From Euryarchaeota archaeon UBA557 (GTDB lineage: Archaea; Thermoplasmatota; Poseidoniia; Poseidoniales; Thalassarchaeaceae), in contig DARI01000011.1 in NCBI GenBank assembly GCA_002503285.1, forward strand, positions 1-23,814: DNA of 23,814 nucleotides, in the 5' to 3' direction. Each line of letters starts with the position of its first letter. The first letter of the stretch is position 1. The notes under the pieces were generated by a model. It saw only the letters and a program-made list of their open reading frames with translations, had not been told where the DNA came from and made no database searches. A program made the position numbers and the translations under genes. Shown here piece by piece: positions 8,901 through 15,663 of this stretch.

Positions 8901-9838
8901 GCCCAAAGCCAGAAAACAAGATTAAATGGATCTGGACTTACGAAAATATTAGCAAATACATAAGGAGTATTGTCTGTAGAAACTAATATTTGAGTAAATA
9001 AAATTGCGGCTACAACTACTCCTGAGCCCCTTTCAACCATATCTCTAGACAGGCTTCTATCTGTGGCCGTAATTCCAATTAATATTACAATTGGTACAAG
9101 AAGGCTAGCATGTTCAGGATTATTAAGAGAAAGATAAATTGGAAGTGCGACACTTATTCCTGAAGATAATAAATATAATGAAGAACGATTTAAGCGAAGA
9201 GAATATAAAATTGAACTACTCAATAGTAACAGGAATGAAGTAGTGAGAAAAATTTCCAATTGCCCATTTGAATAATCTAACCAAATTGAGATTGCACTAA
9301 ATGCTAAACTAATAGGTGCTAAGATAACTATGGTTCTTGGTAATGTGCCTAATGAATGCCTTTCAATCATCCTAGTTGAAATTTCCATAACAGATATTAA
9401 AGAAATTGTTTGAAGTAAAGAAAGCCAAATTGGAATCCAAATTACGCCTTCTTGGATTTCTATCAAACTATTTTCTTTTCCTAAAAAATAAACTATAAAG
9501 CGTGAAAGCCAAATTGCTGAAAGTGCCCCCATTAAAACAGCAGTACCTCCAACATATTCTTCAATCGCATTCTCATCTCTTTTTTCCCCTTTATTTTTAC
9601 GTGACCATTCATGAAATGCTATTGCCATTATTGCCATAATTGCGGTACTTATTCCCAATGTCAAGTAAGCATAATCTGTCGTTACATTTACAATTGTTAC
9701 GTAATAAATTGCATATGCTAACAAAAATCCTCCTGCTGCTAAAGATGCATAAAATCCATACATCGATGAATCCAAATCTGAATTCAATACTGTTTTTTGA
9801 GGGTACTCTTCCATAGGTGTTGATGAATGGGGCATCAT
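5981..9838 (-). CDS. Giant polytopic membrane protein, function unknown
   Basis: This 1285-aa protein is almost entirely hydrophobic segments: I count roughly 35-40 likely membrane helices between residues 26 and 1160, joined by short loops. Residues 457-505 and 508-557 are a tandem repeat of a two-helix unit: ISASLFQ at 464 and 516, LLLPII at 491 and 544, and NNN at 503 and 556. A more worn third copy may follow. A charged loop at about 1025-1065 and an acidic Asn/Glu-rich linker at 1187-1225 lead to a soluble tail of about 60 residues ending in a beta-rich stretch (SVWLPILVINSEGTLLLEW). There are no ATPase, peptidase or glycosyltransferase catalytic motifs that I can see. It might be a transporter, a membrane scaffold or a very diverged lipid-carrier enzyme. 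It begins with two adjacent ATGs and sits 77 bp from a divergent zinc-ribbon gene. The gene call is certain, the function unknown. Confidence 0.9.
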   Translation of the reverse strand: MMPHSSTPMEEYPQKTVLNSDLDSSMYGFYASLAAGGFLLAYAIYYVTIVNVTTDYAYLTLGISTAIMAIMAIAFHEWSRKNKGEKRDENAIEEYVGGTAVLMGALSAIWLSRFIVYFLGKENSLIEIQEGVIWIPIWLSLLQTISLISVMEISTRMIERHSLGTLPRTIVILAPISLAFSAISIWLDYSNGQLEIFLTTSFLLLLSSSILYSLRLNRSSLYLLSSGISVALPIYLSLNNPEHASLLVPIVILIGITATDRSLSRDMVERGSGVVVAAILFTQILVSTDNTPYVFANIFVSPDPFNLVFWLWAALLVGWFVPTAMVRTPAMPIALALSLALLSNQAALIGWLIGICAFIYLETRPQARSWVVRFTYIAMLISWYISGTIGAEQDSTLLSFNNFSLDAVTCSSLVLFPILLMIGFWGEKRGTFGFYEGPNLLLLLASLNILLMGETNFIYPILIISASLFQAYNYTMNKFGQELEKDLVSALLLPIIFVILFYNNNETNLIFSLILISASLFQFYIFYKNNNRIGVDKHILSVSLLLPIIIVAIFDNNNFTFFDIKPLPIASGLAILLISHINRKDDENLILKSEFLISFVLFTIFFIQNFDLWSDSGIIVNATLISMSLLVTLLLFEGGAIRNSSPIERLIGICYLLPVAGFSSLILTQESESIYSLLIHDSLILIPPLIVSIRLKVLTDLSQEARDYGAMTLLLLLLIGLTDISGGLLAIPVFGLTVQRASKHVSSPILISLPIFAIGYATIFSFDASEDAILWPWLDSISYIGDKSELLGFQTPRWSALLLSTIPAMVLYYLPDEKKRLDGSRYGPEQMFGPFLATLFAISFLLPDERLAPIFIVTTLTYGSWKYGILGWFWITPIATFWASLNLISLIEENEGILNTNIEYAAFFGGIVGLLQYLLIRNDIIYSNVKNLKLLDSSYDYLGLSSRLMAYVLFIMADDIFDIMPFLTSIMIGIDTLRNSKPILFNISIVLQYYTLNLLNDDYQSSALWPVLIGMVMLSLSWLKYNPFPEKINQNNVESISYDGDSNTYQNLPNIQSNIDFDFEKNLGLVGSIFALIFMIPFSESLASETVNQSLFGLTLISISAHHMILGFQRDQGWRRMFSLVGLPLGLVYTGIVFEGLILVLMLFIAALTLIGQSLLYSSKGGLEIGNTLEGSESIVSKIGLPDPNMVESELKQNNEELPELNDNQNNEVNENQLGKEIGNISKSLFTSDILDFKIKLDETLISKTQININTAYKSHDSSVWLPILVINSEGTLLLEWEKRI
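8168..8470 (-). repeat. Internal tandem repeat inside the giant membrane protein
   Basis: Two adjacent coding units of about 52 codons each (residues 457-505 and 508-557 of the 1285-aa protein) share the order ISASLFQ, then LLLPII, then NNN, with a period of 52-53 residues. The match is at protein level; the DNA copies have diverged, so the duplication is old. Confidence 0.6.
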
Positions 9839-9862
9839 TTAGAGTTATCTCCGTATTTATGG

Positions 9863-9870
9863 AATTTATG
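9863..9870 (-). promoter_or_regulatory. TATA-like box for the giant membrane-protein gene
   Basis: Minus-strand CATAAATT is centred about 28 nt before ATG 9838. A second candidate, ATAAATAC at 9853-9860, is closer than usual. The 77-bp divergent gap also carries the promoter of the zinc-ribbon gene on the other strand. Confidence 0.4.
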
Positions 9871-9883
9871 TTACTGTAACAAT

Positions 9884-9894
9884 CTATTAAATAG
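9884..9894 (+). promoter_or_regulatory. TATA-like box for the 69-aa zinc-ribbon gene
   Basis: CTATTAAATAG is centred 27 nt before ATG 9916, the distance expected if transcription starts at the start codon. No Shine-Dalgarno sequence lies before the ATG. Confidence 0.55.
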
Positions 9895-9915
9895 GTACAT
9901 CTTTCAGAATTAATT

Positions 9916-10125
9916 ATGAACTTTGAGAATGAAACTGAGACTGGGAAAATAATTGAGGTTTGTTCTAACTGTTTTAGTCCTAGAATAACTCCCTATATGG
10001 GTTATGAGACTGGAAAAAGATTTATTTGCCAGGATTGTAAACACATAAGTGTCGTAACTATCGAATTTCCAAGTATTGAGGCATTAGTCTCTTTCTTAAA
10101 AGATAAAAGAGACAGTGAAAATTAA
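9916..10125 (+). CDS. Small zinc-ribbon protein (69 aa)
   Basis: This is a short cytoplasmic protein with one clean zinc-ribbon pattern: CSNC at residues 16-19 and CQDC at 38-41, separated by a beta-hairpin-like stretch, then a short helix (residues 53-65) and a charged tail. A single four-cysteine zinc site of this kind is common in small archaeal proteins that bind nucleic acid or larger enzymes; that role is inferred from the fold only. It is transcribed alone, divergent from the giant membrane protein and convergent with the hydrolase-like lipoprotein, whose stop codon is only 21 nt away. The well-placed TATA box and ordered cysteines make it a real gene despite its size. Confidence 0.8.
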   Translation: MNFENETETGKIIEVCSNCFSPRITPYMGYETGKRFICQDCKHISVVTIEFPSIEALVSFLKDKRDSEN

Positions 10126-10146
10126 TTCAATATAATTAAATTATTC

Positions 10147-12246
10147 TTAATTCCAATTTACATCTTCAGGTAAAAATGAGCAGTTTCCCTCACATGAGTC
10201 GAGAACTAAACCTGTTTTCAGGAACGTGAAAGCCATATCTCTAGCCATCTTAAGCCCGCCAATTGCATTGTGTGCTGAATGTGGCTCTTCCCCATAGATA
10301 TTACCATCTGGAGCATGCTCATACCCCCCATCAAAGAAAACTCCAACAGAACCTTTGTATCCAGAGGATACTATATTTGGACTTTCAAAACCATAAGGTG
10401 TGATTGTAGAAGAGTCTAGAAGTGGTATTCCTCCGGTCCTCATCATCCTAGCAGAAGAAATATTAGAAATTTGTAAATCTGTAATTGAAAATAATGTCAT
10501 CAATTCATAAGGTTGTATTTTGTCCTTATATCCCTCTTCTCTAAGATACAAGAATGTATCAGCTTCAATAGGATCCCAGAAAGATTGCATAATGGATATT
10601 GCAACGGCTCTATCTAATTGATTTGAATAGCCAAAGTCACTTGAGAATATAAAATGAAATTTATCGTATTGAGTGCATCTCTCAATTATATGTGTAAAGG
10701 ACGAACCACCGGCCCATAGGACTCCTCGATCTAAATCAGGAGATAAACCAACTATTGAGGGTCCACGTATTGCACCATTAGAATATCCTGTATAAGTAGG
10801 GTTGGTAACATCAATTAATTTAGTATCATTAAAGGAAAGGTCCTGCAACTCTGCACAAATACCCTTAAATGATTTAATCATTACAACTTGATTTATCATT
10901 GCTTGTTCTAATCTTTCTGCTTGATGTTGAAAATAATTCATATTCAAAACTGCATATTCAATACTAGTAGAATCATCATCAGACCAACCATAAAAACTAG
11001 TACCAAGCATTGCAGCATTATTTTGATTAGCCCAACTGTAAAGTACTGATGTATTTCCATTTCCAAGGAATCCGTGACCCCATATAGTCAAGTCAGCAGG
11101 CCCTTTGATAGTTGCAGTTCCGGGAATTACTAGCCAAAATGGTATTTCCCTATTTTCAACAAAAACAGGAGTCCTGTCCGTATCAGATGTCCTGCGTAAT
11201 AATGTTGGAGGATAGAATGATTCTGTATACTGTGGAGCAGTGTATGTACCTGTGATTAACCAGTGGCTCCTGTTACCTTCATCAGTCATTATCTCTGTGT
11301 TAGATTCTACTGTACAACCTAATCCATGCGGCCCTATTCTATCTAATGCATCGTCCCTCATAGAGAGTAGTGGTTCAATTAGAGATTCTGTAGAAGCTGT
11401 ATTAAAACTCCATGCAGTCTGTAATTCTGAAATTGGGCGATTTGTATTATTATTTATCCATGCGAATAAATTTTCAAAATAAGGTCTACGATTTTCGACA
11501 TCTGGAGATGTAGTTATGACGCCATCTCTGAGGGCAGAAAAACCAACAGGAGCGACTATTTTGTCATTATTAGAATCTACCAGTCCATTCATCAATACAA
11601 TGTAATTAGTATCATGATCTAGTGCTTCAATTGTCCTAATATGAAGTATAGTTGGTTGATCTGATTCTGATCTAAGATCTAATTCAACCCAATGTGGAAC
11701 TAAAATTCCTGTTTCTTGATTAATTATCATTGTTGGATGATTTGAGTCAAGGCTTTTACCGATTGTAAATTGACCTGCCAATTCAGAGACATCCGGCTCG
11801 GCATAGAATGCTGTCATAATTTGAGTATTAGGGCTAGCTCCATCTATTTGATTGAGAATCGGAGCGTAAACTTCATCCACAGTTCCAGATCCAGGTATTG
11901 TTGAAGGCGAGTATGATATTCTTTTACCTGTAGTTGTAGAATCATCATCTACCAAAAAGGCATCTGAAGGAAACGGGAGCATGCAATGTATAGGATTGGT
12001 ATTATCGCACCCATCCGTATGAGGAATTTCTAAAAGGGATTCATTAGGAGTATTATCATCCTCATTAAATTTACAACTACCATCATCAGTCGTTGCACTT
12101 GAATCATAATTAGTGGCGGAAACATCCGTGCATCCAAGAATTGTTTCTTCCATTGGTTCAGCCATATCTTCGTTGCCTGTACAACCAGCAAATAACATCA
12201 TAATTATGAGCATAATTGTAGATAGTTGATTAATTTTAAGATTCAT
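10147..12246 (-). CDS. Secreted alpha/beta-hydrolase-like lipoprotein
   Basis: This 699-aa protein carries a lipoprotein signal with lipobox LFAGC (lipid cysteine at 22). Just behind it, residues 38-58 hold one GCTD...A.NYD..AT.DDGSC unit, a short cysteine-bounded motif seen in surface proteins of many marine microbes. Residues 75-370 are a beta-rich region. The catalytic-looking part begins near 370: IWGHGF (388-393) resembles the HG oxyanion strand, GYSNG (487-491) is a nucleophile elbow with S489, D558 is a possible acid, and H656 or H659 in PHSAHNA is the likely catalytic histidine. It is therefore probably an extracellular esterase, lipase or peptidase anchored by lipid to the outer face of the membrane. 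The substrate is not predictable. It stands alone, divergent from the pentapeptide-repeat lipoprotein across 199 bp, with a TATA-like box upstream. Fold assignment is good, triad assignment tentative. Confidence 0.8.
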   Translation of the reverse strand: MNLKINQLSTIMLIIMMLFAGCTGNEDMAEPMEETILGCTDVSATNYDSSATTDDGSCKFNEDDNTPNESLLEIPHTDGCDNTNPIHCMLPFPSDAFLVDDDSTTTGKRISYSPSTIPGSGTVDEVYAPILNQIDGASPNTQIMTAFYAEPDVSELAGQFTIGKSLDSNHPTMIINQETGILVPHWVELDLRSESDQPTILHIRTIEALDHDTNYIVLMNGLVDSNNDKIVAPVGFSALRDGVITTSPDVENRRPYFENLFAWINNNTNRPISELQTAWSFNTASTESLIEPLLSMRDDALDRIGPHGLGCTVESNTEIMTDEGNRSHWLITGTYTAPQYTESFYPPTLLRRTSDTDRTPVFVENREIPFWLVIPGTATIKGPADLTIWGHGFLGNGNTSVLYSWANQNNAAMLGTSFYGWSDDDSTSIEYAVLNMNYFQHQAERLEQAMINQVVMIKSFKGICAELQDLSFNDTKLIDVTNPTYTGYSNGAIRGPSIVGLSPDLDRGVLWAGGSSFTHIIERCTQYDKFHFIFSSDFGYSNQLDRAVAISIMQSFWDPIEADTFLYLREEGYKDKIQPYELMTLFSITDLQISNISSARMMRTGGIPLLDSSTITPYGFESPNIVSSGYKGSVGVFFDGGYEHAPDGNIYGEEPHSAHNAIGGLKMARDMAFTFLKTGLVLDSCEGNCSFLPEDVNWN

Positions 12247-12258
12247 TTTAACACCTTT

Positions 12259-12273
12259 TTTATAATAATTAAG
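12259..12273 (-). promoter_or_regulatory. TATA-like box for the hydrolase-like lipoprotein gene
   Basis: Minus-strand CTTAATTATTATAAA lies centred about 20-26 nt before ATG 12246. It is one of two divergent promoters in the 199-bp gap between lipoprotein genes. Confidence 0.45.
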
Positions 12274-12342
12274 AATTTTGGGGGAGTTTGATACTTAGTG
12301 TCATCACACTCACCTGTTAATCCTAGAATACACTGCTTTATC

Positions 12343-12362
12343 AAATATTTCAAAATATTTCA
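12343..12362. repeat. Two tandem 10-bp repeats with a palindromic core
   Basis: AAATATTTCA occurs twice end to end. The core AAATATTT is its own reverse complement, so both strands carry it, one helical turn apart. The pair lies in the divergent gap, about 84 nt before the pentapeptide gene and about 97 nt before the hydrolase gene. It could be a regulator site or a chance product of AT-rich DNA. Confidence 0.4.
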
Positions 12363-12414
12363 ATTTTTAATGGCATATCAAAAAAGATTTGCGAAATCAA
12401 AATCATTAGAATAG

Positions 12415-12429
12415 TTTTATTTATTTATG
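12415..12429 (+). promoter_or_regulatory. TATA-like box for the pentapeptide lipoprotein gene
   Basis: TTTTATTTATTTATG is centred about 25 nt before ATG 12446, again suggesting a leaderless transcript. Confidence 0.5.
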
Positions 12430-12445
12430 ATACAACGTAAGGCCG

Positions 12446-13225
12446 ATGAAGATAGTTTCATTTTTCCTAATTATAATTTTGATTACTTCACTATCAGGAT
12501 GTACAAGTTCAAATGTAACTACTTTAGATCCAGAAATAGAGGCTGCGTTAGATAGTGGCAACTTCCAAAATATGGATTTATCAAACTTATATTTTGGAGA
12601 ATCATCATTTATTCAAACCAATTGGAGTGGAGCTTTATTAAGGAATTCTGATTTATTTAATTCTGATTTCTCAGTTAGTGATATGAGTTATGTCGATTTT
12701 AGTGGTGCAGACCTTACTGATACTCTGTTTATAGGTACTGTTTTACATAATGCATACTTATCGAAGACTAAAATTGATAATGCGAATTTTTTCTACGCAT
12801 TTTTGCAAAACTCTAATTTATCATATTCTGAAGGTGTAAATATAGATATGAGTAATGTCAAATTAATAAATTCTGATATTAGCAATTCATATTTTAGTGA
12901 TTCGGATTTTTCTGGAGTTAATTTATTTTCCTCAGTGGCAATGAATGCTAATTTAATTGAAATAAATTTCAAGGGCGCAAATTTATCTAATGTTGATTTT
13001 TCTTACTCTGATTTTTCTGGCAGTAGTATGATAAATGCCAAAATGGCAGGTTCAAAATTGGTTGAGGTAAATTTTTCAGGAGTGGATATGACTGGTGCTG
13101 ATATGCAATTTGCAGATCTGACTGGAGTAATATATGATACCTCAACTTCGTGGAATTCAAATCAATGGTATTACACAATATGCCCCGATGGCACAAATAG
13201 TGGAGAATCTAGAGACTGTTTCTAA
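12446..13225 (+). CDS. Pentapeptide-repeat lipoprotein
   Basis: This 259-aa protein has a short hydrophobic signal and a lipobox LSGC with the lipid cysteine at 19. From about residue 42 to 228 it is built of five-residue steps with the pattern (S/A/V)(D/N)(L/F/M)(S/T)x, for example DFSGADL at 84-90, NFKGANL at 174-180 and DMTGADM at 214-220, some 37 steps in all. Such repeats fold into a right-handed square beta-helix of about nine coils. The C-terminal cap contains CPDGTNSGESRDC with cysteines at 246 and 258 that could form a disulfide, fitting an outside location. The fold is clear; the role is not, since pentapeptide proteins range from DNA mimics to structural surface proteins, and a lipoprotein is unlikely to be a gyrase inhibitor. 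It is convergent with the DUF2237 gene, 15 nt between stops. Confidence 0.9.
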   Translation: MKIVSFFLIIILITSLSGCTSSNVTTLDPEIEAALDSGNFQNMDLSNLYFGESSFIQTNWSGALLRNSDLFNSDFSVSDMSYVDFSGADLTDTLFIGTVLHNAYLSKTKIDNANFFYAFLQNSNLSYSEGVNIDMSNVKLINSDISNSYFSDSDFSGVNLFSSVAMNANLIEINFKGANLSNVDFSYSDFSGSSMINAKMAGSKLVEVNFSGVDMTGADMQFADLTGVIYDTSTSWNSNQWYYTICPDGTNSGESRDCF

Positions 13226-13240
13226 TAATAATTTAGCCAT

Positions 13241-13603
13241 TTATTTTGTAAATTGCTTTAAATTATCCAATGGTACAATTTGAAGAGTTTCTTCATGAGT
13301 TGATTCTAATACCACTGGACAAGCAACACCTTTTTCATATGCATCTTGCCATGTTTGAGCGCATACGCACCATTGATCTCCGGACTTTAAACCTGGAAAA
13401 TTAAATTGAGGAGCCGGTGTAATTAGGTTATTTCCCTTTGATAATGCAAATTGTAAGAATTCATCAGTAACAACACAACATACAGTATGTAATGATATAT
13501 CATTCCTATCTGTATTACAACAGCCATCCCTAAACCAACCAGTTATTGGATCCTTAGAGCATTCTTTCAAATCAGTCCCCAGTACATTGAATGATGGTAG
13601 CAT
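13241..13603 (-). CDS. DUF2237 family protein
   Basis: This 120-aa protein matches the conserved pattern I recall for DUF2237 along its whole length: NVLGTDL near the start, DPITGWFRDGCCNT (18-31), HTVCCVVTDEFLQF (39-52), FPGLKSGDQWCVCA (69-82), then PVVLESTHEE (96-105). The family is usually about 120 residues and has no established function. Eight cysteines are present (15, 28, 29, 42, 43, 79, 81, 95), including two CC pairs and a CxC, which suggests metal binding or redox chemistry, although this is inference. There is no signal peptide. It lies 34 nt after the subtilase stop but has its own TATA-like box, so it may be transcribed both ways. Family call sure, function unknown. Confidence 0.9.
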   Translation of the reverse strand: MLPSFNVLGTDLKECSKDPITGWFRDGCCNTDRNDISLHTVCCVVTDEFLQFALSKGNNLITPAPQFNFPGLKSGDQWCVCAQTWQDAYEKGVACPVVLESTHEETLQIVPLDNLKQFTK

Positions 13604-13624
13604 GATTCATGTAGGGAGTTGTTG

Positions 13625-13634
13625 TTAATTAAAC
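13625..13634 (-). promoter_or_regulatory. TATA-like box for the DUF2237 gene
   Basis: Minus-strand GTTTAATTAA is centred 26 nt before ATG 13603, in the 34-nt gap behind the subtilase gene. Confidence 0.5.
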
Positions 13635-13637
13635 ATC

Positions 13638-15587
13638 TCAAATATTTTCATCTTTTGATGCATCAATATTGATATCTAAACTATCATCCACAAATTCATA
13701 TTGATTTCGCATTACAAGAAATGAAATAGTAATTAATAAAGATATTATTATGAATCCTAGGATTATTATTATTCCATTACTTGAACCAGAATCAGATGAT
13801 TCAGCAGATTTTTCACTTTCGGAAATGAATAAATGTACAATAAGGTTGGTAGATGAAGAGTCTTCTAAAATTGCACGAACCATTAATGTTTGATTACCTT
13901 CTATTTGATTTCCAGGAAGATATTGGAGCCTATCTGCAAACATAGAATGTGAAACCTCGACAACCCCATTACCTTGATTGAAATCAGGATGATTCATCCA
14001 ATTATCTCTCATATCCCAAGTTCTCCATTGTATATTTGAAGGATTTCCATCAACTGCAATTTCTATTTTATCTCCTGAAGCGATATAAATTCGATTATCT
14101 TCAGAAACTTCGTTAATAGTGGTTAAGTTTAGAGATAGGGAAAGTGAATAAACACTATTTGCTGCCTCTAGAAGTGCTGGATATCCGTCAACTTGTCCGT
14201 GGCCGTATACATTATTTTGTCTATTTTTAGGAATTAAATCTTCTGCACATGGTTCATTGGCGCCCATAAAATGACATTCGCGATATATGGACGTCTCTTG
14301 CATAATATTTCTAATATCAAATGGAGATAAATCAGGATTTGCTTGATACATTAAAGCAGCTAAACCTGCTGCACCAGGAGTTGCCATACTTGTACCGGAC
14401 TTTGGCGTATATCCGTCGCCCGTATTAAAATCTGGAGCCATTACGTCTGACCCAACGAATGCAATATTTGGTTTTACTCTCCCTTCTTCAGTGGGGCCTT
14501 GACTTGAATAAATTGCAATTGCCGTATTTTTATCTAATGATCCTACGGTAATAACATCTTCAGCAGAACCAGGAGTACCAATCTGAGCAGATACAGCAGC
14601 GTTTCCTGCTGCAATAAATAATGCAATTCCTGATCTCATCATCTCATTTGCCATTCTATTAACTGATTCTTCCTCTGAAGAAGTCCATTCAATTACTCCA
14701 GGTCCGCCGAGGCTCATACTAGCAGCACGAATATTGAATTCATGTCTTTTATCAACAGTCCATTCCATTCCGGCCATAACAGTTGCAAATGAGCCAGAGC
14801 CTCCTGAGTCTAGTACTTTGACACCTACCAATTGTGCTTGAGGCGCTACTCCTACATATTCATATGTTGGAGCGCCGGTTCCAGCAGTTATTCCTGCACA
14901 ATGAGTACCGTGGCCTTGGTCATCATATGCCTTTACTTCAGTTCCATTAGTTAATTCTGGAGAATTGACAGCATCATAAAATGCAATTACTTTAGCATCA
15001 TTTGTTGAATTATCATCATCTAAATCATCTAAGCCAACATGATCAGAATCAATTCCAGTATCGATAATAGAAACTACACTTCCTGCACCAGTGTAACCGG
15101 TTTCATCCCAAATCATTGGAATTCCATGAACATCATTGACTTCAGCCATTTGGACTGACAAAATACCATCAAGTTCTACCATCACCACACCTGGTAAATT
15201 TGATAAAAGTTCAATTTTTGTTATACTAACAGTACCTGCTATGCTATGAATCAAGTGATATCTAAATTGAGTTTCAAAATCAATTTCCTCTTCTAACATT
15301 ATTTGATCTAAATGAGTTGGCAGATGGTCAAAATCTACAATCACACTAATTCTGTAATCGCTATCAAACCATGTGTGAATATCACTTTGTATTGCTAACC
15401 AAATTGCATCATGAACGCCATCTCTATCTAGGTCCATCGAAGTTTCTTCCCACCAGAATTTGTCTTGTTCTTGGATTTCGTCGATATCAGAGTCTACTGG
15501 TAATGCAGTAGTCAATGATGGCAGTAAAATTAACAGAAAAACACCAACAGATATTGGCCGGCTTACCGAAGACAAGAGGTTCTTCAT
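13638..15587 (-). CDS. Membrane-anchored subtilisin-like serine protease (S8)
   Basis: This 649-aa secreted endopeptidase has a signal peptide (residues 1-29, ending near TALP), a propeptide-like domain (about 35-150), and an S8 catalytic domain (about 150-480). The triad is complete: D176 in IIDTGID, H226 in DQGHGTHCAG, S400 in SGTSMATPG. N329 in AAGNA supplies the oxyanion hole. A beta-rich domain follows (about 485-590), then a Ser/Glu-rich linker, one membrane helix (605-626) and a short acidic tail inside the cell. The enzyme is thus tethered with its active site outside. The calcium-style motif DLDRDGVHD at 52-60 in the pro-region could bind a metal. It may mature surface proteins or digest peptides for uptake. 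It is separated by 76 bp from the ABC operon and has its own TATA-like box. Confidence 0.95.
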   Translation of the reverse strand: MKNLLSSVSRPISVGVFLLILLPSLTTALPVDSDIDEIQEQDKFWWEETSMDLDRDGVHDAIWLAIQSDIHTWFDSDYRISVIVDFDHLPTHLDQIMLEEEIDFETQFRYHLIHSIAGTVSITKIELLSNLPGVVMVELDGILSVQMAEVNDVHGIPMIWDETGYTGAGSVVSIIDTGIDSDHVGLDDLDDDNSTNDAKVIAFYDAVNSPELTNGTEVKAYDDQGHGTHCAGITAGTGAPTYEYVGVAPQAQLVGVKVLDSGGSGSFATVMAGMEWTVDKRHEFNIRAASMSLGGPGVIEWTSSEEESVNRMANEMMRSGIALFIAAGNAAVSAQIGTPGSAEDVITVGSLDKNTAIAIYSSQGPTEEGRVKPNIAFVGSDVMAPDFNTGDGYTPKSGTSMATPGAAGLAALMYQANPDLSPFDIRNIMQETSIYRECHFMGANEPCAEDLIPKNRQNNVYGHGQVDGYPALLEAANSVYSLSLSLNLTTINEVSEDNRIYIASGDKIEIAVDGNPSNIQWRTWDMRDNWMNHPDFNQGNGVVEVSHSMFADRLQYLPGNQIEGNQTLMVRAILEDSSSTNLIVHLFISESEKSAESSDSGSSNGIIIILGFIIISLLITISFLVMRNQYEFVDDSLDINIDASKDENI

Positions 15588-15607
15588 AAAACACGTAATT
15601 GCAATAA

Positions 15608-15621
15608 CATTTTAATAAAAC
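15608..15621 (-). promoter_or_regulatory. TATA-like box for the subtilase gene
   Basis: Minus-strand GTTTTATTAAAATG is centred about 28 nt before ATG 15587. It shows that the protease is probably expressed separately from the upstream ABC operon. Confidence 0.5.
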
Positions 15622-15663
15622 GGTATAATGATTACCCTTTCAAGTCAGCTACTTTTTTAAATT

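Noticed and set aside
12297..12310. Small hairpin AGTGT-CATC-ACACT
   Set aside because: A five-base stem with a four-base loop is too weak to call a terminator or riboswitch.
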